NCBI GenBank assembly: GCA_966211525.1
Contig: CBIHOZ010000018.1
Span: forward strand, 1 to 64,000
From: Ohtaekwangia sp966211525
GTDB lineage: Bacteria; Bacteroidota; Bacteroidia; Cytophagales; Cyclobacteriaceae
DNA length: 64,000 nucleotides
Reading direction: 5' to 3'
Below are positions 8,690 through 15,930 of the stretch, piece by piece. Below the pieces are notes generated by a model. The model made no database searches, had not been told where the DNA came from, and worked only from the letters and a program-made list of their open reading frames with translations. A program made the position numbers and the translations under genes. Position 1 is the stretch's first letter. Each line of letters opens with the position of its first letter.

Positions 8690-8748
8690 AACTTTAACAG
8701 CACAACTTCAGGAGTATATATATACTTGTTTGCAACGCGCAACAAGTG

Positions 8749-9195
8749 CTACTGCTCTCCCAGGTATTTCTGCGCCAACTCAGACAATTCACTTGGATCT
8801 TGAATCAGGTGCTTCTCGTACAGAGTTGGATTCCATACTTCTACTTTGTTTCCCATGCCGACCAGGATTACGTCCTTATCGATCTGGGCATGCGCCAGAT
8901 ACTTCTTTGGAATCAGGATGCGGCCGTTATTATCCATTTCGACCTCCGTGGTTCCTGCGAAAAAACTGCGCTGCAGCGGTACAGCTTCTTTATTAAACTC
9001 ATTCAATCCCGAAATCTTCGAGAAGACCTTGTTGAACTCCACCATCGGGTAGATTATAAGGCATGGATCGAGCGACTTACGGATCATCAGCACATTGCCT
9101 TCGTTTTCAGGCAATTGCGCTTTGATCCGCGCAGGCAGCACCAGGCGGCCCTTCGCATCAAGTTTGCTCTCATATTCACTGGTGAAGAAAGTCAT
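8749..9195 (-). CDS. mraZ: Transcriptional regulator and division cluster repressor MraZ
   Basis: A 148-residue DNA-binding protein of two tandem AbrB-like (SpoVT/MraZ) half-domains, each with the DxxGR signature: SKLDAKGRLVLPARIK near residues 11-26 and MDNNGRILIPKKYL near 86-99. In other bacteria MraZ forms rings and binds directly repeated boxes in its own promoter. A suitable operator, three AAAGTGG boxes with a 10-base period, lies at 9247-9273 on the same strand. It is the first gene of the cluster; a 109-base gap with a word array separates it from the four-helix gene. Confidence 0.97.
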   Translation of the reverse strand: MTFFTSEYESKLDAKGRLVLPARIKAQLPENEGNVLMIRKSLDPCLIIYPMVEFNKVFSKISGLNEFNKEAVPLQRSFFAGTTEVEMDNNGRILIPKKYLAHAQIDKDVILVGMGNKVEVWNPTLYEKHLIQDPSELSELAQKYLGEQ

Positions 9196-9226
9196 AGACG
9201 TGTAGTGGTTGTCTTTTTCTCCTAAG

Positions 9227-9256
9227 CAAACATAGGTAATTTTAAACCACTTTCAA
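9227..9256 (-). promoter_or_regulatory. Promoter of the division/wall cluster (Bacteroidota type)
   Basis: On the minus strand TTG (9256-9254) is followed by exactly 19 bases and TATGTTTG (9234-9227), matching the Bacteroidota housekeeping consensus TTG-N19-TAnnTTTG. The mraZ start codon is 32 bases downstream. The TTG element lies between two of the three MraZ boxes. Confidence 0.75.
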
Positions 9257-9273
9257 CCACTTTCAACCACTTT
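9247..9273 (-). promoter_or_regulatory. MraZ operator: three AAAGTGG boxes
   Basis: Minus-strand AAAGTGG occurs three times at 9273-9267, 9263-9257 and 9253-9247, a 10-base period that places all copies on one face of the helix. MraZ boxes in other phyla (TGGGN repeats in E. coli, AAAGTGKN in mycoplasmas) have the same layout. The boxes cover the -33 element, so binding should block or tune the promoter. Confidence 0.8.
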
Positions 9274-9464
9274 TTTCCATTTTCTTCGAAAAAAGCACGT
9301 TTATGCACTCTCAAAAGACATTTTTGGCTGTTGAGGAAATATTTTAAACGGATAAAATCATGGATTTCCGCGCTGTTTTGAGGGTTTTAAAATGCCGGTG
9401 GTAGAAAGTGGGAGATTTCGGGAAGTTTTGGGTTCCTTTCAGGGATCGGAACCGGGCAGAAATG

Positions 9465-9500
9465 AAAAAAGCCACGTGAAAGAATTCACGCGGCTTTTTA
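9465..9500 (-). terminator. Terminator after the small repeat protein gene
   Basis: Strong hairpin: AAAAAGCC-ACGTGAA pairs with TTCACG-CGGCTTTTT around a short loop, with T-runs on both sides. It is preceded on the minus strand by GTAGGTTAGGTT (9511-9500), a 12-mer that also precedes the terminator at 20531. Confidence 0.85.
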
Positions 9501-9591
9501 ACCTAACCTACCCCTCTATCTTTACTTAATCGACTTACCTTTACCTAAACATCGACCAGTATCTTTTGGTTGCTATATATAGTCAACTTTA

Positions 9592-9906
9592 TTAATTGCT
9601 CTTTTCGTATTGCATGCGTGCAACACTTTTTGAAATGGTCCATGAAGGATAACCTGTCATGGCAACAACACCGGTTTGTCCTGATGAACGTCTCGCGTTC
9701 AATTGCTGGATACCTTTGGATACGTTCCAGGCAGCATCACCGGTCGTAATTTTCGCAGGTACAAAACGAATATCTCTGAACTGGATACGTTGTACTCCTT
9801 TAGATACTGTCCAGTAAGGATAGTTATCTGTCTTACCTGTTTCCTGAGCCTGCGCGGCAAGTGCTACACCGGTTATCAGAATGATGACTAAGCCTAACTT
9901 TTTCAT
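9592..9906 (-). CDS. Small exported protein with a threefold W-[TN]-[VI]-S-K repeat
   Basis: 104 residues. A classical signal peptide (MKKLGLVIILITGVALAAQAQ, cleavage after about residue 20) is followed by three copies of a motif W[TN][VI]SK[GS][VI]xx[ILM][QN] starting at Trp32, Trp60 and Trp89, about 28 residues apart, twice preceded by Tyr-Pro. No known domain is recognised and no function can be given. It is divergent from an OmpR-type response regulator gene, and the intergenic region holds a phased cluster of ATTAGRA elements, so it may be a target of that two-component system. It has its own terminator. Confidence 0.8.
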   Translation of the reverse strand: MKKLGLVIILITGVALAAQAQETGKTDNYPYWTVSKGVQRIQFRDIRFVPAKITTGDAAWNVSKGIQQLNARRSSGQTGVVAMTGYPSWTISKSVARMQYEKSN

Positions 9907-9953
9907 AGCGTTTTTGTAATTTGTTTCTGATACAATTTTACGTACAGGTCACG

Positions 9954-10021
9954 CCTAATGATATTAGGAAACACTTACAGCGGAATTAGAATTTAATTAG
10001 GACATTAGAAAGGAATTAGAA
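9954..10021. promoter_or_regulatory. Phased cluster of ATTAGRA elements in a divergent promoter region
   Basis: A perfect 6-base inverted repeat CCTAAT-GAT-ATTAGG spans 9954-9968. ATTAG[AG]A recurs at 9963, 9985, 9996, 10004 and 10015; steps of 22, 11 and 11 bases match helical phasing typical of tandem OmpR-family sites, with one 8-base step. GGAATTAGAAT occurs twice, 30 bases apart. It sits between the small repeat protein and the response regulator, so autoregulation and control of both is the simplest reading. Confidence 0.55.
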
Positions 10022-10084
10022 TACATATAGAATGTATAGCATGTGCTTGCATTCATAGACAAAATGCGTTTATAATGCTTTGCT

Positions 10085-10792
10085 ATGAAACTATTGGTGG
10101 TTGAAGATGAAACAAAAGTCGCGGAAGTATTGAAGCGCGGCCTGACAGAAGCAGGTTATGAAACTGACGTTGCCTATGATGGACAGATCGGATTGCGACT
10201 GGCTAAAACCGGAAGCTACGACCTGGTGTTGCTGGATATTAACCTGCCGTTGCTGAACGGACTCGAGTTATGTAAACAGCTTCGTGAAACAGATGAAGTA
10301 ACACCGGTGCTGATGCTAACGGCACTAGGCATGAGTGATGACATTGTAGCAGGGCTGGAAGCCGGAGCAGACGATTACCTTCCGAAACCGTTTCGCTTCA
10401 ATGAGTTATACGCGCGCATCAAAGCACTGACGCGGAGAAAGAAAATATATGCCGATCATTTCACGCAGGCTGACTCTGGGGAACAGGATAAATTTACAAT
10501 GGCTGACCTCGAGATTGATTTCGATGCGCGTGAAGTAAAACGATCAGGTAAAGTTATTCAGCTTACGGCAAAAGAATATGCACTGCTGGAGTATCTCGCC
10601 AAGAATGCCGGCAAGGTTCGTTCGCGACTGGAGATTGCCGAGTCGGTATGGGGATTGAATTTTGAGACCGGCACTAACTTTATCGATGTATATATTAACT
10701 ATGTACGCAACAAAGTAGATAAACCTTTCCGTCCGAAGCTGATTCATACCGTAACGGGCTTCGGGTATATATTAAAACTTCCGGAGGCGTGA
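10085..10792 (+). CDS. OmpR/PhoB-family response regulator
   Basis: 235 residues: receiver domain with acidic pocket EDE (7-9), phospho-acceptor Asp51 in VLLDINLP, Thr/Ala and Lys104-type conserved residues (DDYLPKPF), then a winged-helix DNA-binding domain (about 135-232) ending HTVTGFGYIL. The histidine kinase gene starts within its stop codon (GTGA overlap), so the two form one translational unit. The target is not known; the ATTAGRA cluster just upstream is a candidate operator. Confidence 0.95.
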   Translation: MKLLVVEDETKVAEVLKRGLTEAGYETDVAYDGQIGLRLAKTGSYDLVLLDINLPLLNGLELCKQLRETDEVTPVLMLTALGMSDDIVAGLEAGADDYLPKPFRFNELYARIKALTRRKKIYADHFTQADSGEQDKFTMADLEIDFDAREVKRSGKVIQLTAKEYALLEYLAKNAGKVRSRLEIAESVWGLNFETGTNFIDVYINYVRNKVDKPFRPKLIHTVTGFGYILKLPEA

Positions 10793-12123
10793 AAATACGA
10801 CAGCGGCTCGCCCTTCGGTTTACAATTGTAAGTGCACTGGTTACCGGTGCTATTCTTATTATTATCTATTTTTTTACAAGAGGTTTTGTTCATTCTGATT
10901 TCGTTGATCGCCTGACACAACAGTCGAGTCTTGAAGTATTGCATTATGCTACACCGCAGGTAAAAGACATTATGCCTTCAGGTACATTCAACCTGGTGAA
11001 TCCGTCAACCTCTATATTTTCTGAAGCAGGTGATTTGCTACATCGCCAGGGAGACTTTGTTGTACCGAAAACCTGGATAACGTTTTTACGGGACAACGAT
11101 CTCTTCAATGCCGAGCGCGGTGTATATACTACGGTCGGGCGCAAGCATGTTGTAAACGGACATCTATACCTTGTTTTTGTTTCGGACAAAGATCTGCCCG
11201 GTGAGCGTGAACTAAACTTTCTATTGAAAGCAACCGTGGTGGGCTGGGCTATCAGTCTGGTATTGTCTTATCTCACCGGACTATATTTCTCCGGCAATGC
11301 CTTGCAACCTGTGAAGCGTGTGGTGCAGGAAGTGAATCACATTACGCACGACAACCTCAGTTACCGACTCAAGATCGACAAAGAGGAAAGCGCTATTGAT
11401 GAGATCGATGAACTGATACTCACCTTCAACGCACTGCTTACACGCATTGAGCGCGCATTCATTACACAAAGGCGTTTCGTTCAAAACGCTTCGCATGAAT
11501 TAAAAACACCGCTTACAGCGATCATGGCAGAAGTAGAGCTTGCGCTGGCACGCGAACGTCCATCCTCAGAATATCAACGTACGCTCCAGGTAGTGCTGCA
11601 GGAAACCGAACGGCTGGCCAGCACAACGCAGGGGCTACTGCTGCTGGCGCGTCTGGAAGAAAGTGCCAGTAAGACGGAGCTTGATTCACTGGATATAGCT
11701 GAGCTGTTAGACCGAACACTGGCAGCCTTCAGTATGCATCACCCCGAGCGCCCGGTTATCAAAGAAGGAAAAACATCTTCGCTATATATACAGGGTAATG
11801 CACAGTTGCTGCAGACTGCCTTGTTAAATATACTCGACAACGCCTATAAATATTCCTCCGGCAAGATCGATGTATCGCTGGCTACCAACAACAATGAAGT
11901 AATTATAGGCGTTCAGGATTATGGCATCGGTATACCAGCCAGCGAACTCAACAGAATCCGTTCACCACTCTTCCGTGCCTCAAACGCCAGCAGTATACCC
12001 GGAGCAGGTCTTGGTCTCTCTTTAGTAGACCGCATCATCGCTGTAAACCACGGCCACTTCGAAATTACCAGCGAAGAAGGGAAAGGAACGAAGTGCGTTA
12101 TCCGTTTGCCGCTGCTGTTGTAG
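10789..12123 (+). CDS. Sensor histidine kinase, partner of the preceding regulator
   Basis: 444 residues starting with GTG that overlaps the regulator's TGA. Two membrane helices (about 10-30 and 146-168) enclose a periplasmic sensor of about 110 residues with no recognised fold; then HAMP (170-222), HisKA with His236 in NASHELKTPL, and HATPase with an N box (LDNAYKYSS), GIGIP and GAGLGLSLV. Its stop codon overlaps by one base the GGAAGATT word array at 12123-12280. Confidence 0.95.
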   Translation: MKIRQRLALRFTIVSALVTGAILIIIYFFTRGFVHSDFVDRLTQQSSLEVLHYATPQVKDIMPSGTFNLVNPSTSIFSEAGDLLHRQGDFVVPKTWITFLRDNDLFNAERGVYTTVGRKHVVNGHLYLVFVSDKDLPGERELNFLLKATVVGWAISLVLSYLTGLYFSGNALQPVKRVVQEVNHITHDNLSYRLKIDKEESAIDEIDELILTFNALLTRIERAFITQRRFVQNASHELKTPLTAIMAEVELALARERPSSEYQRTLQVVLQETERLASTTQGLLLLARLEESASKTELDSLDIAELLDRTLAAFSMHHPERPVIKEGKTSSLYIQGNAQLLQTALLNILDNAYKYSSGKIDVSLATNNNEVIIGVQDYGIGIPASELNRIRSPLFRASNASSIPGAGLGLSLVDRIIAVNHGHFEITSEEGKGTKCVIRLPLLL

Positions 12124-12280
12124 GGAAATTGGAAGATTAGAAGATTGGAAGATTGCAAGATTAGAAGATTGAAAATTCAACAATAGGAATAACCGGGATC
12201 CGGTAATTTTTCAATTTTCCAATCTTCCAATTTTTCAATTTTATTAATCTTCCAATTTTTCATTAATCTTCCAATTTCCC
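12123..12280. repeat. Inverted word array, word GGAAGATT, between convergent genes
   Basis: Seven 8-base words at 12123-12178 (GGGAAATT, GGAAGATT, AGAAGATT, GGAAGATT, GCAAGATT, AGAAGATT, GAAAATTC) are followed by a 26-base centre with the near-palindrome ACCGGGATCCGGT, then the reverse-complement words at 12205-12280 (AATTTTTC, AATTTTCC, AATCTTCC and so on). The outermost 17 bases (12123-12139 and 12264-12280) are a perfect inverted repeat. The right end encodes the last residues (GKLED) and stop codon of the archaemetzincin lipoprotein. It may also serve as a bidirectional terminator. Confidence 0.85.
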
Positions 12281-13174
12281 CACGTCTTGTGTTATCAGTT
12301 TATAGTCTTCTGTGAGGTTGTGGGTCTTGAAGTAGGTTTGCAGAGCAAGGGCTCTTTGCTTTACATCGAAGCCTATATTCCAGGATAATTTCTTCAGGCA
12401 TTCTGAACATAACCGGTTAGGACGTCCATCGGTTTCATATACGCTGTTCGTGCCGTTCATTACGCATACCGCATGTGTGCAATGCGGGCAGGAAAACATG
12501 TGTCCTATTTCGTGAGAGGATGTCTTAATGAATCGTTCCAGACAAAGACGAAAATTAGTTTCATCAAGTTCTCCATCGTGAAAGCGAATGAAGGATGAAA
12601 CACCCACGCGTTTCTTCAAGCGCGCTTGTCCAAATACAAAATTCCATGATTCAGCAGGGTATAGATCTTTCTGTGTGATGCCCATGATTACGATGGCGTC
12701 TTTCGGAATGGCTTTCGCCAGAATGTTATCCAATATATAGCCTGTTAGTAATTGTTCGTATCCCTCCTCGCGCATTCTTCGTGCGGTATCCGGTATAACA
12801 CTATCGCTGATGGCTGGCAATACGATTGTTTTCAGATTAAAAAATATCTCCAGGTACTCGGCAGTATAACGTACTATTTTTTCTTCGTCTGTAGCAAACG
12901 TACCGATAGGCTGAAGGTATATATGCTTTTGTTCGGCATTAGGCGAAACCGGTGCTGACTTCCGATACTGTTCAAAATTCTGTCCATGTTCTTTATGTTC
13001 AAAAAGCCAGTCGCCTGGCCTCGGTGCTTCCATGGTTACATCATATGGCACAAGGTTTTTTATTAAAGTAAAATTTCTCGTATGGGGATCAACTTTCTTT
13101 TCAGAACATCCTGACAACATCAGGATGAGCAAAAGCAAAGCATATTGCAGTGGGCATGCATGGTTAGGATTCAC
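12263..13174 (-). CDS. Archaemetzincin-family zinc metalloprotease, lipoprotein
   Basis: 303 residues. A signal peptide ends in lipobox LSGC (Cys23), placing it on the outer envelope. The catalytic core is HEIGH (221-225) with third ligand His231, then Cys232, Cys237, Met239 and a distal CxxC (256-259), the archaemetzincin arrangement HExxH-x5-HC-x4-CxM...CxxC that binds a catalytic and a structural zinc. The glycine usual in HExxHxxGxxH is serine here (HEIGHMFSCPH). Substrates of the family are poorly known. The last five residues are encoded by a word array, so the C-terminus was probably altered by it. Confidence 0.87.
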   Translation of the reverse strand: MNPNHACPLQYALLLLILMLSGCSEKKVDPHTRNFTLIKNLVPYDVTMEAPRPGDWLFEHKEHGQNFEQYRKSAPVSPNAEQKHIYLQPIGTFATDEEKIVRYTAEYLEIFFNLKTIVLPAISDSVIPDTARRMREEGYEQLLTGYILDNILAKAIPKDAIVIMGITQKDLYPAESWNFVFGQARLKKRVGVSSFIRFHDGELDETNFRLCLERFIKTSSHEIGHMFSCPHCTHAVCVMNGTNSVYETDGRPNRLCSECLKKLSWNIGFDVKQRALALQTYFKTHNLTEDYKLITQDVGKLED

Positions 13175-13263
13175 AGCTAAATATTAAGGGTCACCTAATA
13201 TGGTATATTTTATCCGGATTAGCTATTGCTTCCGCCAATTTATATATAGCTGTATAAACAGCG

Positions 13264-13290
13264 AAGGCCGGCAACTTCACAGTGCCGGCC
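13264..13290 (-). terminator. GC-rich hairpin after the permease gene
   Basis: GGCCGGCA pairs with TGCCGGCC over a 9-base loop between the stop codon of the permease gene (13321) and the lipoprotein gene. It lacks a clear T-run, so it is a hairpin that may act as a terminator or processing site. Confidence 0.4.
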
Positions 13291-13320
13291 GTTATGCGCT
13301 TAGAATATACTATATCACGC

Positions 13321-15747
13321 CTATTCAGTTCGCAATGTTTCAGCCGGGTTGGACACAGCCGAGCGTATAGACCGGTAACTCACGGTAAGCAACGAAATAA
13401 GGAGTGTTGCTACCAGTCCTAGTAAAAATACCCACCAATGTATACCCGTGCGATATGCAAAACCAGAAAGCCATTCGTTCATGAAATACCATGCTAAAGG
13501 TGCTGCTATAACAAACGCCATCACAATGAGTTTTATAAACTCTTTCGAGAACAACATTACGATACTGGTTACCGAGGCACCTAACACCTTGCGTATACCT
13601 ACTTCTTTCAGTTTTTGATTTGCCATAAAGGAGATCAGTCCATATAGTCCGAGGCACCCGATGAAGATAGATATACCGGCAAAGATTTTAAACAAGGTAA
13701 ACGTACGCTCATCCTGGCGGTATAAATCTGCCAGTTTTTCATCGAGGAACTCGTACTCGAAGTAATAATCCGGAAATACCGCGCTCCATTCTTTTTCAAT
13801 GAATGCTATTGTCTCACTGAAATTAGCTGCATTTACTTTCACACCCAGATCATAGTAGAAGTATGGGAAGTTAACAAATACGACCGGTTCGATGGAGTTA
13901 TGAAGAGAAGATGAATGAAAATCCTCTACCACCCCTACCACTTCAGCATTAATGCTCGAAACACCGGTGGTTATATTCTTCCCAAGTATATCTTCCGGAT
14001 TGCTAAAGCCCAGTCGCTTGACCGCAGACTCATTCACAATATATACATGCTTTTGGTCTTCATCTTTCAGATTCATGTCGGCAAGCTTTTCATCGGTTTC
14101 AGAAAACCAGCGACCGGCTTTCAGTTTCACACCATACGTATCGAGATAATGGCGGTCAACCGGTTTTACACCGATACTATATAACTCAGACGGTCCGCGA
14201 TCCGACAGAAAATAATTTGTCCCAAAGTTATTATCAGATGTCGGTGCTCCCAGTGAGAACGAAAGACTCTGTATAGCCGGGTTTCGCTCCAGCCGGTTAC
14301 GAAGCGTTTCCATCAACTCTGCTTTTATATCGGGCACTGGTATATTAATCACAGCATCTTTATCAAAGCCCAGTGGTTTATTTCGGAAGTACTGCATTTG
14401 CTCGGCAATAATGAGCGTACCAATGATCAGCACCTGCGCGATCATAAACTGAAATACAACCAGCGTCTTGCGCACAGCAGCACCTGAGCTACCCTGTGCA
14501 GTAATTTTATTCTTCAATACAAGGGCAGGATTATAGCCTGACAAAATCATGGCCGGATAAAACCCCGAAAGAAATGTTACCAGTATAATGAGTGCCAGTA
14601 AAAAGCCCAGTAACAACGGATTGGCTAACAGATCCAAATCAAGTTTGCGTTCGAGGAAACTGTTCAACCAGGGTAAAGTCCACTCGGTAATGCAAAGTGA
14701 AATCAATACAGCGATGGCCGTTAACAAAAGTGTTTCTCCCAGGAAATATACCGTAAGCTGCCCACGTTTTGCGCCCAGTGTTTTGCGAATACCAATTTCC
14801 TTGGACTTGCGTATAGCCAGTGCGGTAGCCAGGTTTACGAAATTTATGCAGGCAATGAAGAGTATAAATGCACCGAGTATACCCATTACCACCAGATCGG
14901 TATAGGAAGCATTAAAGGCAGGCCCCGGATTCTCGGTATAGGCCTGATCGAAATGTATATCTTTCAACGGCTGCAGCGTATACATTTTACGTTCGGAATC
15001 TTCCTTCGAATGATACTTCGCCACAAATGGGCCAAAGCGTTTCTGCACATCAGCAGCCGCTATATTTTCAGGCAACACAAAGTAGGCATAACCGGAAGCT
15101 GTCATTCCCCAGTGATCGATCGGCATACCACCTATAAAATCTCCGGTAAAAGAAGGCATCGACACAATCATTGAAAAATTGATGTGCGAAGTTGCCGGCG
15201 GATCCTGAACAATACCCGCTACTTCAACCTCCACGCGGTTATCTATCTTAAGCGTGAGATGATCGCGGCCCTTCATGATCTTATCGGCCATTGACTTTGT
15301 CAGGAACACTTTACCGGGTTGTCCTAATTCTTCACGCGGATTTCCGGAGAGAACTTTAAAGTCGAACACATCAAAGAAAAGTGAATCGGCAAAAATTACA
15401 TTATCAGCTTTTAATTTTTCATCCCCTATCCGCAGCATCACTTCATCCTGGTAGTGCAGTTGTGTTACCTGGGGTATATCGGCAAAATCATTTCGAAAAG
15501 CTTTTACAAACGGATATGGTGTAGTAGAGCCATAACTCTCACCGGAGGCAGTTCTGCTTTCCATTACGACCCGGTATATATGATCGTATCGGCTGTGAAA
15601 TTTATCAAAACCGAGATCATATGTAATGAGCAGGAAGAGGATAATGCAAGCCGTAATGCCAATGGTGAGTCCCAGAATGTTAATAAGCGTATAATTTTTA
15701 TTACGCAGAAAATTCCGGAACGTAAGGATGAGATAGTTTTTGATCAT
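13321..15747 (-). CDS. FtsX/MacB-type ABC transporter permease
   Basis: 808 residues in the duplicated Bacteroidota layout: N-terminal helix (about 20-42), a MacB-like periplasmic domain, three helices (about 285-405) ending near a KIGIRKTLGAKRGQL-like coupling loop, a second helix (about 428-450) and periplasmic domain, and three C-terminal helices around GIRKVLGAS. Such permeases work with a MacB-type ATPase, not encoded nearby, and are often controlled by adjacent NtrC-type systems. The divergent regulator at 15931 and the sigma-54-like promoter at 15779-15795 fit this. Confidence 0.92.
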   Translation of the reverse strand: MIKNYLILTFRNFLRNKNYTLINILGLTIGITACIILFLLITYDLGFDKFHSRYDHIYRVVMESRTASGESYGSTTPYPFVKAFRNDFADIPQVTQLHYQDEVMLRIGDEKLKADNVIFADSLFFDVFDFKVLSGNPREELGQPGKVFLTKSMADKIMKGRDHLTLKIDNRVEVEVAGIVQDPPATSHINFSMIVSMPSFTGDFIGGMPIDHWGMTASGYAYFVLPENIAAADVQKRFGPFVAKYHSKEDSERKMYTLQPLKDIHFDQAYTENPGPAFNASYTDLVVMGILGAFILFIACINFVNLATALAIRKSKEIGIRKTLGAKRGQLTVYFLGETLLLTAIAVLISLCITEWTLPWLNSFLERKLDLDLLANPLLLGFLLALIILVTFLSGFYPAMILSGYNPALVLKNKITAQGSSGAAVRKTLVVFQFMIAQVLIIGTLIIAEQMQYFRNKPLGFDKDAVINIPVPDIKAELMETLRNRLERNPAIQSLSFSLGAPTSDNNFGTNYFLSDRGPSELYSIGVKPVDRHYLDTYGVKLKAGRWFSETDEKLADMNLKDEDQKHVYIVNESAVKRLGFSNPEDILGKNITTGVSSINAEVVGVVEDFHSSSLHNSIEPVVFVNFPYFYYDLGVKVNAANFSETIAFIEKEWSAVFPDYYFEYEFLDEKLADLYRQDERTFTLFKIFAGISIFIGCLGLYGLISFMANQKLKEVGIRKVLGASVTSIVMLFSKEFIKLIVMAFVIAAPLAWYFMNEWLSGFAYRTGIHWWVFLLGLVATLLISLLTVSYRSIRSAVSNPAETLRTE

Positions 15748-15778
15748 GTGTTAACCGCGTTAATTGTCATAACGGTTA

Positions 15779-15795
15779 TCCAAAGACGATGCCAA
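15779..15795 (-). promoter_or_regulatory. Sigma-54-like promoter of the permease gene
   Basis: Minus strand TTGGCATCGTCTTTGGA resembles the -24/-12 consensus TTGGCAC-N5-TTGCA, with GG at 15793-15792 and the second GG ten bases later; the -12 GC is GG, one mismatch. The permease start codon is about 33 bases downstream. The activator gene is divergent and the likely enhancer sites lie 75-120 bases upstream. Confidence 0.55.
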
Positions 15796-15856
15796 CGCTG
15801 TATCGTATTGATTTTCAAACATTAAGATATCTATTCTAAAAAAATCATCCGATAAT

Positions 15857-15899
15857 GTGTATCACTTCCGATACACCGTGCTGTTTGTATCCGATACAA
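15857..15899. promoter_or_regulatory. Two inverted repeats, likely enhancer sites for the NtrC-type regulator
   Basis: GTGTATC-ACTTCC-GATACAC (15857-15876) and TTGTATC-C-GATACAA (15885-15899) are perfect 7-base inverted repeats that share the GTATC/GATAC core; a half site TGTATCGTATTG lies at 15799-15810. Fis-type HTH activators bind such dyads as dimers. Confidence 0.6.
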
Positions 15900-15930
15900 T
15901 TCAATACTTTTACCAGTATACAAATCTGTT

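Larger units (their letters stand above)
9196..9591. other. Gap between mraZ and the small repeat protein
   Basis: Holds the cluster promoter and MraZ boxes (9227-9273) and a terminator (9465-9500). I see nothing definite in 9276-9464. Confidence 0.6.

Noticed and set aside
12123..12280. The GGAAGATT array as a simple terminator only
   Set aside because: Its length, 8-base periodicity and outer exact repeat go beyond a hairpin terminator, although it may also end transcription.
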